Below are positions 1 to 6,402 of a DNA stretch of 11,575 bases, piece by piece. The stretch spans positions 1 to 11,575 of the forward strand of contig JBBRQP010000088.1 of NCBI GenBank assembly GCA_038226175.1, read 5' to 3'. The stretch is from JBBRQP01 sp038226175 (lineage in GTDB: Bacteria > Cyanobacteriota > Cyanobacteriia > Gloeobacterales > Anthocerotibacteraceae). The notes below the pieces were generated by a model. It made no database searches. It saw only the letters and a list, made by a program, of their open reading frames with translations, and was not told the origin of the DNA. How positions within the stretch are numbered: position 1 is the stretch's first letter; each line of letters starts with the position of its first letter. Made by a program: the position numbers and the translations under genes.

Positions 1-1
1 G

Positions 2-121
2 GTGACGATTGAAGAAGTGGAAGAGCGATTAGAGCAACGATGTCGTAGTTTATCAAAGCAGACCGAGTTGCTCAAGAGATACTTGTTCTACCACTGGTGG
101 CCTAGAACAAAAACCTGCTAA
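2..121 (+). CDS. C-terminal end of an unidentified protein (partial)
   Basis: A reading frame is open from the left edge to a TAA at 119-121 and gives 39 residues, so the gene starts outside the window. The visible part begins VTIEEVEERLEQR, a charged, probably helical stretch, and ends with an aromatic and basic tail (YLFYHWWPRTKTC). I recognise no family. The other two forward frames contain stops here. The tail reads directly into the truncated FMN reductase remnant that follows, so the last 10 to 15 residues may be out-of-frame readthrough after a deletion junction rather than native sequence. It could also be chance coding in rearranged DNA. Confidence 0.3.
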   Translation: MTIEEVEERLEQRCRSLSKQTELLKRYLFYHWWPRTKTC

Positions 122-123
122 TC

Positions 124-648
124 AAACGGAAAGAGTATAATACGGCATTACTTCAGGCAGCGATTGTATTATCACCGCCCTATGTCGAGATACAGTTGTA
201 TCGTGGTCTGGATAAATTACCTCATTTCAATCCTGATCTTGAGCCAATAGAACCATCATCAGTGACTGATTTACGCAGACACATCAAGTGGTCTGACGGA
301 TTGCTCATTTCAACACCCGAATATGCCCATGGCCTACCCGGCACCCTCAAAAATGCCCTAGATTGGCTGGTTAGTTCAGAAGAATTTATAGGTAAACCGA
401 TTGCTTTATTTAATGCCTCGCCACGAGCGCTCCATGCCCAAGCTGCACTGACCGAAATCGTGACTACCATGGCTGGACGTGTTGTTACAGAGGCATCACT
501 CACCGTGTCTCTATTAGGTAAACAGCTGGATATCAATGAAATTTTAACTGATTTGGTAATATCAGATCAGCTATCTTCGGCTCTGCTTATCTTTAGTCAA
601 GCCATTCGCCACTTGCAAGCAACTTGTGATAAAAGTGTATCACCTTAA
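124..648 (+). pseudogene. NADPH-dependent FMN reductase, N-terminally truncated
   Basis: The product belongs to the flavodoxin-like NADPH-dependent FMN reductase family (ChrR/YieF type), cytosolic flavoproteins that reduce quinones, azo compounds or metals. The family signature PEYAHGLPGTLKNALDW lies at 316-366, followed by a GKPIALFNASPRA strand. Homology reaches upstream of the first usable start (TTG at 196): the same frame reads EYNTALLQAAIVLSPPYVEIQ from about 133, which matches the family's first helix and second strand. The preceding strand and the phosphate-binding loop (typically GSLRKGSYN) are missing or reduced to LIKRKEYN, and a stop at 103-105 blocks the frame. There is no ATG/GTG and no ribosome-binding site. 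I infer a 5'-truncated remnant unable to bind FMN normally. Its stop overlaps the stop of the convergent Rieske gene by 4 bp. Confidence 0.75.
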
Positions 649-1700
649 ATAAACTTGTTAGCTATCTGTAATTGATCTTTGCGCTCTAAGGCAAGTGCTT
701 TATTATAAAGTTTACGAAAGGCTAACTCTAGGGCATCAGAAGGCACATGAACTTCAGCACTCAGATCTAGAGGGGCATCAAGCTGACTACGCACAGCACC
801 ATGATCTTGGGTAAAAGTTTTAACCACATCGCGATACATAAAACTATCAGCTAGGGGCGTAGTAATAAAGTTGCGGATATGTAGCCATTTAGTAATCGTC
901 ATAGTTTCACTAATAGGTAAATGAATCAAAAAGAGTACAAAATGAAATTGACCAAATTGTAAATCTACCCGCGTAATATTAGGCATATAAAATGTTGCTC
1001 GGAAAGAACCATTAGGGGGATTTTTACCGAGGATCAGCTTCAGCGAGTAGGCAGGTTTGGTTTCAAAAGTAATCATGCCACTAGCACGCCAGTCTTGCTG
1101 TTCCAATTTATAGGCTTGAACCGCTGGCGACGCCTTGCGCCCAAAGGCCGTGGCATGGACAAAGGGCGCATGGGCCATATCAAGGGTATTGGCAATGACC
1201 CGGGTGAGCGGTCCATCCCAAGTAAAGTCCCCATGGATCGTCCGCCAACCTTGGGTAGCATATTCCGGCAAACTGGGGATCGGCGTTCGAGCTTGGGTCA
1301 GATCGGTACCCCAAAATAACCAGACCAGTCCGTAGTGCTCCTGCACCGTATAGGCACGTAGACGCGCTTGGCGCGGAATTGTCATCTCTGGCTGATTAGC
1401 CGGGACATGACTACAGCTGCCATCAGCTTCATAACGCCAACCATGATAAGGACAATGAATACCATCTCCTTCGACCCAGCCTTGGGCTAAGGCCGTACCC
1501 CGGTGCCGACACCGCCCATCCAAGGCAATTAACTGGCTAGCAGCTCCTCGATACAAAACCACTTCATGACCCATAAAAGTAAGCGCGTAGGGTTTTGTGG
1601 TTACATGCGTACTATGTGCGACACCATACCAAAAGTTTTGTAGCATTGGTCGGAGCATTGAGATTGTATAGGTGCATCCTAACGCAAAATCGCTAAACAT
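645..1700 (-). CDS. Rieske [2Fe-2S] non-heme iron oxygenase, aromatic ring-hydroxylating type
   Basis: This is the terminal oxygenase subunit of a Rieske non-heme iron oxygenase (COG4638-like, in the vanillate demethylase/pheophorbide oxygenase group). Such enzymes take electrons from a reductase and use O2 to hydroxylate or demethylate a substrate. The [2Fe-2S] ligands are visible as CRHRG (C64, H66) and CPYHGW (C83, H86). The mononuclear iron site is NTLDMAHAPFVH (N171, D174, H177, H182), and D299 in TFTQDHG is the likely third ligand. At 351 residues it is normal for a single-chain enzyme. The true start may be M15 (1658) or M19 (1646), because the family usually begins near QNFWYGVA; I see no good ribosome-binding site for any of them. 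No reductase or ferredoxin gene lies nearby, so the substrate cannot be named. The upstream region is shared with the divergent membrane protein gene. Confidence 0.88.
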   Translation of the reverse strand: MFSDFALGCTYTISMLRPMLQNFWYGVAHSTHVTTKPYALTFMGHEVVLYRGAASQLIALDGRCRHRGTALAQGWVEGDGIHCPYHGWRYEADGSCSHVPANQPEMTIPRQARLRAYTVQEHYGLVWLFWGTDLTQARTPIPSLPEYATQGWRTIHGDFTWDGPLTRVIANTLDMAHAPFVHATAFGRKASPAVQAYKLEQQDWRASGMITFETKPAYSLKLILGKNPPNGSFRATFYMPNITRVDLQFGQFHFVLFLIHLPISETMTITKWLHIRNFITTPLADSFMYRDVVKTFTQDHGAVRSQLDAPLDLSAEVHVPSDALELAFRKLYNKALALERKDQLQIANKFI

Positions 1701-1715
1701 ATTTAATACAATATT

Positions 1716-1789
1716 TTATCTAGTATGTAGAGGTAAATTTATGTGAAGAAGTAATTTAGGCTACCTAAAATTTAATAATAGCTAGATAA
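1716..1789. promoter_or_regulatory. Nested inverted repeats in the divergent promoter region
   Basis: The 120-bp AT-rich gap between the Rieske gene and the divergent membrane protein gene holds two perfect inverted repeats. The outer one is TTATCTAG (1716-1723) with CTAGATAA (1782-1789). The inner one is TTTAGG (1755-1760) with CCTAAA (1764-1769) around a CTA centre. Such dyads can bind dimeric regulators. The shared location suggests that both genes could be controlled from here, but that is inference. Confidence 0.4.
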
Positions 1790-1820
1790 GATATTTTTAC
1801 TCCTTATATTTTAAAATCAC

Positions 1821-2477
1821 ATGGGTATTTTTCTGTATCCGCTATACACCTGCGTCAACCTTCTTTTTCTCTTTCGTGAGTTAAAACTTTTTCAGCGCGT
1901 ACAAACTTCTATCAGCCTATTATTAGCCATCGAACTTATGGGATTGGTCTATGATACGCTGTTGATTTGTTTGGGTAATCAGTTAGGTGCGGGGCCACTT
2001 TTGGAGAGCCTGAGTCGTCCTCGTTTTTTATTCCACGTTTTGATGACGCCGCTCACTATCGTTATTGCCTTAGAGTTGGTGCGCCAAGGGGGCGTTCTGC
2101 GTCAGCGGCTCTTGCGTCCTATTATGTGGGTTGTCGCCTTAGGTTTGATTGGCTACGGTATATTCACGGACTTCGTAGATATCGACCTAGTCCCCGTTAC
2201 TGTCGGTGGCGTTTTGTATTACACTCACGCAATTCCCCCGGGCCCGCCGCTCGCTGCCATTGTGACCATCGTGATTGCTCTGGTCTTAGGAGGCGTGCTT
2301 TGGCAAAAGACCCAGTGGCCTTGGCTATGTGTGGGTGCCATGGTGATTTTTGTGGGCTATGGGGTATTGGCGCGCAGGTTTGGCATGGTGGTGGGCTATG
2401 GAGCAGAGCAGCTATTTATTGCTAGTTTGCTAGCTACGCAATACTGGGTCAGCCGCCGGCAAGTCAGGCTTACTTAG
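1821..2477 (+). CDS. Polytopic integral membrane protein of unknown function
   Basis: The 218-residue product is strongly hydrophobic, with six or seven likely membrane segments near residues 5-18, 30-51, 70-87, 100-117, 143-161, 167-184 and 188-209. Short basic loops (RRFG, RQRLLR, and SRRQVR at the C-terminus) separate them. I recognise no catalytic motif and no family. An acidic loop (DFVDIDLVP, 117-125) joins the fourth segment to the next part. Sequence upstream of the ATG lacks a clear Shine-Dalgarno motif (the nearest is ACTCCTTAT), so the start is the first plausible Met rather than a proven one. The last 48 bp overlap, tail to tail, the end of the methyltransferase gene on the other strand. 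It is divergent from the Rieske gene. Confidence 0.7.
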   Translation: MGIFLYPLYTCVNLLFLFRELKLFQRVQTSISLLLAIELMGLVYDTLLICLGNQLGAGPLLESLSRPRFLFHVLMTPLTIVIALELVRQGGVLRQRLLRPIMWVVALGLIGYGIFTDFVDIDLVPVTVGGVLYYTHAIPPGPPLAAIVTIVIALVLGGVLWQKTQWPWLCVGAMVIFVGYGVLARRFGMVVGYGAEQLFIASLLATQYWVSRRQVRLT

Positions 2478-3098
2478 CTTGCCCAAGCCCGGAAAGAACC
2501 GCCCGACGACACTGGCGTATTGGGCGTAGAGCGCGCCGTGGGTGCGTAGCAAAGACTGTTCTTCGTAGCGCGTTTGTAGCGAGATCAATAGCGTAAATTG
2601 TAACCAGCCCATCACTAAGTAGGCACAAGGGCTAATCAACAGATAGGCCATCAAGGTCGTCAACATCCCGGTATAAATCGGGTTGCGACTAAGTTGAAAG
2701 AGGCCGCTTGTTACCAGCCGCGTGGGTTCGGGGTCTACACCCATGCGCCAAGATGAGCCCATTTGTGCCTGAGCTGTGATAGTCAAACCCAGACCTATAG
2801 CCAAGACACCCCAGCCCAGCCTAATAAACGGGGCTGGTAATACCCATACGCCCAAGGCACGCGGCCCTAGTGCGCTGTAAACCCCTGCCCAAACACAAAA
2901 CCCAGTCATATAAAAGGCAATTGCTGCCCCGACAATCCGTTGAATTGGATCGCGATTGCGTTGGAAGGCCATGGCAAAAGTACCCGTGCGTCGCCAGAGA
3001 CGCAGTAACGGCCAAACAAACGCCGCTAAAAAAAATACCATCACACTCAACGGAATAGCCGGATTAAATTCCATACTTGCGGTAATCACTGATAGCAA
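2430..3098 (-). CDS. Isoprenylcysteine carboxyl methyltransferase (ICMT)/PEMT-like membrane methyltransferase
   Basis: The product resembles the bacterial ICMT/phospholipid N-methyltransferase superfamily (Ste14-like, COG2020), integral membrane enzymes that move a methyl group from S-adenosylmethionine to a lipid or lipid-like acceptor. The SAM-binding C-terminal half shows the family pattern: QMGSSWRMG (112-120), LVTSGLFQLSRNPIYTGM (128-145), then R-Y-E-E-Q (177-181) and HGALYAQY...VGRFFPGLG (187-206). About five hydrophobic segments precede or interrupt it (18-36, 56-74, 92-110, 145-158, 160-174). The longest frame starts at a TTG; I prefer ATG at 3074 (M9, MEFNPAIPL). The C-terminal tail after RFFPGLG is coded by DNA that also encodes the end of the convergent gene. 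The acceptor is unknown; bacteria lack prenylated CaaX proteins, so a small lipid or quinone is more likely. Confidence 0.82.
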   Translation of the reverse strand: MLSVITASMEFNPAIPLSVMVFFLAAFVWPLLRLWRRTGTFAMAFQRNRDPIQRIVGAAIAFYMTGFCVWAGVYSALGPRALGVWVLPAPFIRLGWGVLAIGLGLTITAQAQMGSSWRMGVDPEPTRLVTSGLFQLSRNPIYTGMLTTLMAYLLISPCAYLVMGWLQFTLLISLQTRYEEQSLLRTHGALYAQYASVVGRFFPGLGKLSKPDLPAADPVLRS

Positions 3099-3369
3099 TA
3101 GCCTAGATCAATTTAACTAATTATGCATCATCAAATATTCAAGTCGTTACTTTTGTAGTGCAATCATCAAAAACTGCTTGATGACTTAAATTTTGTGTCA
3201 ATTAACTATTCTTCTAAGATATCATGCTAAGTTAATCTTGCTTTGCGTTAAGTCTTGCTTAAATTTTCTCTAAAAATCCTATTTTTAGAGTTTTTAATCA
3301 AGTTCAATCAAGTGAGTATTCCTATCAGGAAATATTCATTTAGTTCACCTACACGAAGGAGTTAATCCT
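3099..3369 (+). promoter_or_regulatory. Long AT-rich leader of the exported protein gene, with hairpins and direct repeats
   Basis: This 271-bp gap separates the divergent methyltransferase from the exported protein gene. TCATCAA (3164-3170) pairs with TTGATGA (3178-3184). A perfect 10-bp stem CTCTAAAAAT/ATTTTTAGAG (3268-3277 and 3281-3290, loop CCT) is followed by five T, like a weak intrinsic terminator or attenuator inside the probable 5' leader. TCTTGCTT occurs twice (3236-3243, 3253-3260), as does AATCAAGT (3296-3303, 3306-3313, spaced exactly one helical turn). GAAGGAG at 3356-3362 is a good ribosome-binding site. I could not assign -35/-10 boxes with confidence. Confidence 0.5.
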
Positions 3370-4440
3370 ATGAAGTGCTATCTTTCTGCCGCTACTGTGT
3401 CTGTTCTCGGACTCACTTTGATGAGTCCCGTCTTCGCCCAACCTCAAAAGCCTAATATCGCGGTTCAACAACAAGCTGAAGCGAGCCGTATGGAGGCTGA
3501 AGCCGTTGCTCTCGATAATTTGTCATGGGATACCACAGGCTATCTCAAGGCTCCCAAGTTTAGCTTGAACTTCAAAAGTCCTTCCGGGGTTCAGCCCAAT
3601 ATCGGCAATGTCCCACCTGCGGGCAGTTTTTTGATTGGTGCTGATGCCTTTTATGGTCAGCTCCAGTCGGGCGTATTTGGTAGCAATAATCCTGGGGATC
3701 AGTGGTCGGCCTTTGGTTCGCCCGGTGTTGCTGTGACCGGTATTTATGGCTTGCGCTACAACTGGGAGCAGGATTTTGCGACCTTTAGTTTGACCAATGT
3801 CAGCTCAACCCGCAAAGACGCCAACATCGGTTTTGGTAGTGGTACCGATAGTCAGTTGAATATTAACTTCGTTAACACCGCCCTCGTGCCGACCACCGTT
3901 GCGACCTTCTTCCCTTCTGTCGGCTTACAGGTCAAAAGTGCTGTACGTCAGGGTTTAGAAACCAGCAACTCCCAAGTCCCCATCGTGAGTGGCAGCACGG
4001 GGCCTTCTCCACTTTCTGGGATAAGCACCTTTGGCTACATTGGGATTGTGACCCGTCGTATCAATGACACAGCCTTTAGTACAGGTAGTAATGGTCTTGT
4101 CCTAGCGCGGACAGATGTCTTGACACTACAGCGTGATGGCACCAACGGCGGTCTGCGAATTGGTTATCTCGTTGGTAGTGGTCCGCAAAACGTAGCCTGT
4201 ACGGGTGTGACCTCTTCCGGTGGGTTAGTGGGCAAGGCGTTTATTCCTATTGTCCAACCTACGCCTGGGGCTGGTGTTTTTACACCTAACCAGATCTTTA
4301 CCGATAGCCAAGCGGTGGTATCTGTCCACTGCTCTTTTGGTAATCCCTACAACATTGGTAGCGTTACCACCGTTGACCTACTGCGTTATCCCTTTGATTA
4401 CTATTGGGCAGGTACGTTGACTTCTACCTTCAACCAGTAG
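3370..4440 (+). CDS. Secreted protein of unknown fold, Gly/Ser/Thr-rich
   Basis: The 356-residue product has a clear Sec signal peptide: a short positive start, a hydrophobic core (LSAATVSVLGLTLM) and a probable signal peptidase I site after VFA (A23/Q24). Next comes a Q/E/A-rich, probably helical stretch (residues 30-50), then a long Gly-, Ser-, Thr- and aromatic-rich body with alternating hydrophobic positions, suggesting beta structure. The mature protein has only two cysteines (C277, C321), which could form one disulfide. I see no SLH motif, no LPxTG, no enzyme signature and no porin signature. A periplasmic, outer-membrane or surface protein is likely, but the family is unrecognised. The start is well supported by GAAGGAG eight bases upstream. 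It is a single-gene unit with its own leader and a strong terminator. Confidence 0.75.
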   Translation: MKCYLSAATVSVLGLTLMSPVFAQPQKPNIAVQQQAEASRMEAEAVALDNLSWDTTGYLKAPKFSLNFKSPSGVQPNIGNVPPAGSFLIGADAFYGQLQSGVFGSNNPGDQWSAFGSPGVAVTGIYGLRYNWEQDFATFSLTNVSSTRKDANIGFGSGTDSQLNINFVNTALVPTTVATFFPSVGLQVKSAVRQGLETSNSQVPIVSGSTGPSPLSGISTFGYIGIVTRRINDTAFSTGSNGLVLARTDVLTLQRDGTNGGLRIGYLVGSGPQNVACTGVTSSGGLVGKAFIPIVQPTPGAGVFTPNQIFTDSQAVVSVHCSFGNPYNIGSVTTVDLLRYPFDYYWAGTLTSTFNQ

Positions 4441-4461
4441 CTAAAATGGTCTGATCAGTTG

Positions 4462-4491
4462 CCCCTCATAGGTACCTATGGGGGGTTTTTT
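4462..4491 (+). terminator. Rho-independent terminator of the exported protein gene
   Basis: About 20 bp after the stop codon, CCCCTCATAG pairs with CTATGGGGGG around a GTAC loop; the core CATAGGTACCTATG is a perfect palindrome. Six T (4486-4491) follow on the plus strand. The minus strand has no matching T-run after the stem, so it is a proper terminator only for the upstream gene, although the stem lies 14 bp beyond the convergent ilvB stop. Confidence 0.92.
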
Positions 4492-4504
4492 ACTGTAAGG
4501 ATAC

Positions 4505-6310
4505 CTATAACTTGCCGCCGCACTCAGGGCAGAAATTATTGATTGAGGGATTTTTGGCACCACAATGGGGACAATAAATCAGTTCAATACGATTGAGATC
4601 GATGGGTACAGGCTTGGGTAAACCGAGCATCTGGGCGTTACTGGCACCACTGGGTACCATTGGGTAGCAGTTAGCATCTTTGACCACGACAAAATCGGCA
4701 ATAACCGGTTCTTGGGCCTTCATGATTTCATCTACCGCTGGTTTGAGCTGGTCAGGATGGTCAATACGCACGCCTTTGACCCCATAGGCTTCTGCGAGTT
4801 TGACGAAATCAGGCATCCCTTGTTGCATGTTGGAGTGCGAGTAGCGTTCTTCGTAAAAGGCTTCTTGCCATTGGCGCACCATGCCTTGCCACCCATTATT
4901 GATAATCGCACATTTGACCGGAAGGTTATATTGCACCGCTGTCCCGATTTCTTGCAAGTTCATCTGGAAACTGGAATCACCACTCAGACAAACCACATCT
5001 TCACCCGGAACACCAACCTGTACGCCCAAGGCTGCTGGGTAGCCATAGCCCATCGTCCCAAGCCCCCCCGAAGAGATCCATTTGCGTGGGCCATTGGTCA
5101 AATATTGCGCTGCCCACATCTGATGTTGGCCGACATCAGTCGTGTAATAGGCATCAGGGGCGCGGTCTCGAAAAGCCATCATCACTTCTTGGGGATACAG
5201 CCGCACGCCATCATGGGGATTATCCAGGGGATAATCTTCTTGCCAACGTTGAATACGCTCCAGCCATTTTTGGGTGCGGGGGCGTAAGACTTCTAGTTTT
5301 TTGAGCAAATCTTGGAGCACTTGGCGTACATCACCCACGATCGGCACATCCGGCCCACGATTTTTGCCTACTTCTGCCGGGTCAATATCAATATGAATTA
5401 CTTTAGCGCGGGCTGCAAAGGCGTCTAAGCGTCCCGTCACGCGGTCATCAAAGCGTGCTCCAACGGCAATCAGCAAATCACAGTCTGTGACCGAAAAATT
5501 TGCGAAGGCTGTGCCGTGCATCCCCAACATCCCCAAAGCTAAAGCATGGGTTTCTGGAAACGCACCTTTACCCATCAGCGTTGTCGTAACTGGGATCATG
5601 CAGCGTTCGGCTAAGGCTAATAATTCCTGGTGGGCGGCACTTGAGACGGCACCGCCACCCACATAGAGTAAGGGTTTATCCGCTTCGAGAATCAATTTGA
5701 CAGCCGCTGCAATTTGGCGAGGATTGCCCTTGAGCGTCGGACGGTAGCCAGGAATATGGACTTTTTGTACTGGCTCATAGTCAAATTTGATTTGCGCCAC
5801 GTCTTTGGGCATATCAATCAAAACTGGACCCGGACGCCCACTACCCGCGATATAAAAGGCTTCGGCACAAATACGGCTAATCTCGCTCGGCTCTTGGATG
5901 ACATAGGAGTGTTTGACAATCGGCAGCGTAATACCAAAAATATCCGCTTCCTGAAAAGCATCTGAACCAATGACTTGGCGCGGAACCTGTCCGGTTAAGG
6001 CAATCATCGGCACCGAATCCATATGTGCAGTTGCAATACCTGTCACTAAATTGGTAGCCCCAGGACCCGAGGTTGCCACACAGACACCGACACGGCCCGT
6101 GGCACGGGCGTAGCCATCAGCAGCGTGAGCGGCTCCTTGTTCGTGGCGCGTCAGAAAATGTTCGATGGCACCCGCGGCCTCAGCTTGATAAATCTCATCA
6201 TAAACGGGCAAAATCGCCCCACCCGGATAGCCAAATATATGGCGAACCCCTTGACGACATAAACTATCTACAACCGCAAAAGCCCCAGTTACCTGCATGT
6301 AGCACCCCAC
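4505..6310 (-). CDS. ilvB: Acetolactate synthase, catalytic (large) subunit, with C-terminal zinc ribbon
   Basis: This thiamine-diphosphate enzyme condenses two pyruvates to acetolactate, or pyruvate with 2-ketobutyrate, the first common step of valine, leucine and isoleucine synthesis. The N-terminal ThDP domain carries the catalytic glutamate in RHEQGAAHAADGYAR (E57), then SGPGATNLVTG and a Q-loop (GQVP). The middle domain (about 195-340) has the GARFDDRVTGRL segment typical of the FAD-containing family. The C-terminal domain has the cofactor motif GDSSFQMN (D445) through IINN, plus WQGMVRQWQ and the MVPSGA end motif (551-556). Unusually, residues 580-597 form CPHC-x10-CPEC, a zinc-ribbon signature, which brings the protein to about 600 residues against about 550-575 in typical enzymes. 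The frame opens at GTG 6310; ATG at 6298 (MQVTGAFAV) is the likelier start. The small subunit ilvN is not in the window. It lies downstream of, and codirectional with, the kinase gene. Confidence 0.96.
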   Translation of the reverse strand: MGCYMQVTGAFAVVDSLCRQGVRHIFGYPGGAILPVYDEIYQAEAAGAIEHFLTRHEQGAAHAADGYARATGRVGVCVATSGPGATNLVTGIATAHMDSVPMIALTGQVPRQVIGSDAFQEADIFGITLPIVKHSYVIQEPSEISRICAEAFYIAGSGRPGPVLIDMPKDVAQIKFDYEPVQKVHIPGYRPTLKGNPRQIAAAVKLILEADKPLLYVGGGAVSSAAHQELLALAERCMIPVTTTLMGKGAFPETHALALGMLGMHGTAFANFSVTDCDLLIAVGARFDDRVTGRLDAFAARAKVIHIDIDPAEVGKNRGPDVPIVGDVRQVLQDLLKKLEVLRPRTQKWLERIQRWQEDYPLDNPHDGVRLYPQEVMMAFRDRAPDAYYTTDVGQHQMWAAQYLTNGPRKWISSGGLGTMGYGYPAALGVQVGVPGEDVVCLSGDSSFQMNLQEIGTAVQYNLPVKCAIINNGWQGMVRQWQEAFYEERYSHSNMQQGMPDFVKLAEAYGVKGVRIDHPDQLKPAVDEIMKAQEPVIADFVVVKDANCYPMVPSGASNAQMLGLPKPVPIDLNRIELIYCPHCGAKNPSINNFCPECGGKL

Positions 6311-6313
6311 CCG

Positions 6314-6349
6314 TAGACATAGTGTAGCGAGCTACACGAAATGCGTCTA
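6314..6349 (-). promoter_or_regulatory. Dyad symmetry just upstream of ilvB
   Basis: In the roughly 100-bp gap between the kinase stop and ilvB, GTGTAGC (6322-6328) and GCTACAC (6331-6337) form a perfect 7-bp inverted repeat with a two-base centre. It is flanked by a second pair, TAGAC (6314-6318) and GTCTA (6345-6349). There is no T-run, so it is not an ordinary terminator. The tight centre suits a dimer-binding operator or a cruciform better than an RNA loop. It ends about 15 bp before the ilvB start region. Confidence 0.4.
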
Positions 6350-6402
6350 GGGTCTGAGGAGAAAAGAATCGAGATTGATGCTATTTGAGTAATGACGTCA
6401 CA

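Noticed and set aside
2126..2425. Plus-strand ORF of 99 codons
   Set aside because: It is an alternative frame within the membrane protein gene, with Arg/Cys-rich out-of-frame composition.
4712..5287. Plus-strand ORF of 191 codons
   Set aside because: It lies wholly antisense to ilvB, whose protein is convincingly conserved there; the translation has no recognisable family features.
6393..6400. TGACGTCA palindrome after the kinase stop
   Set aside because: One 8-bp palindrome with no second copy or known regulator; it may be chance.
6311..6402. Leader-peptide attenuator for ilvB
   Set aside because: I see no short ORF rich in Ile/Leu/Val codons and no stem followed by a T-run; only a dyad remains.
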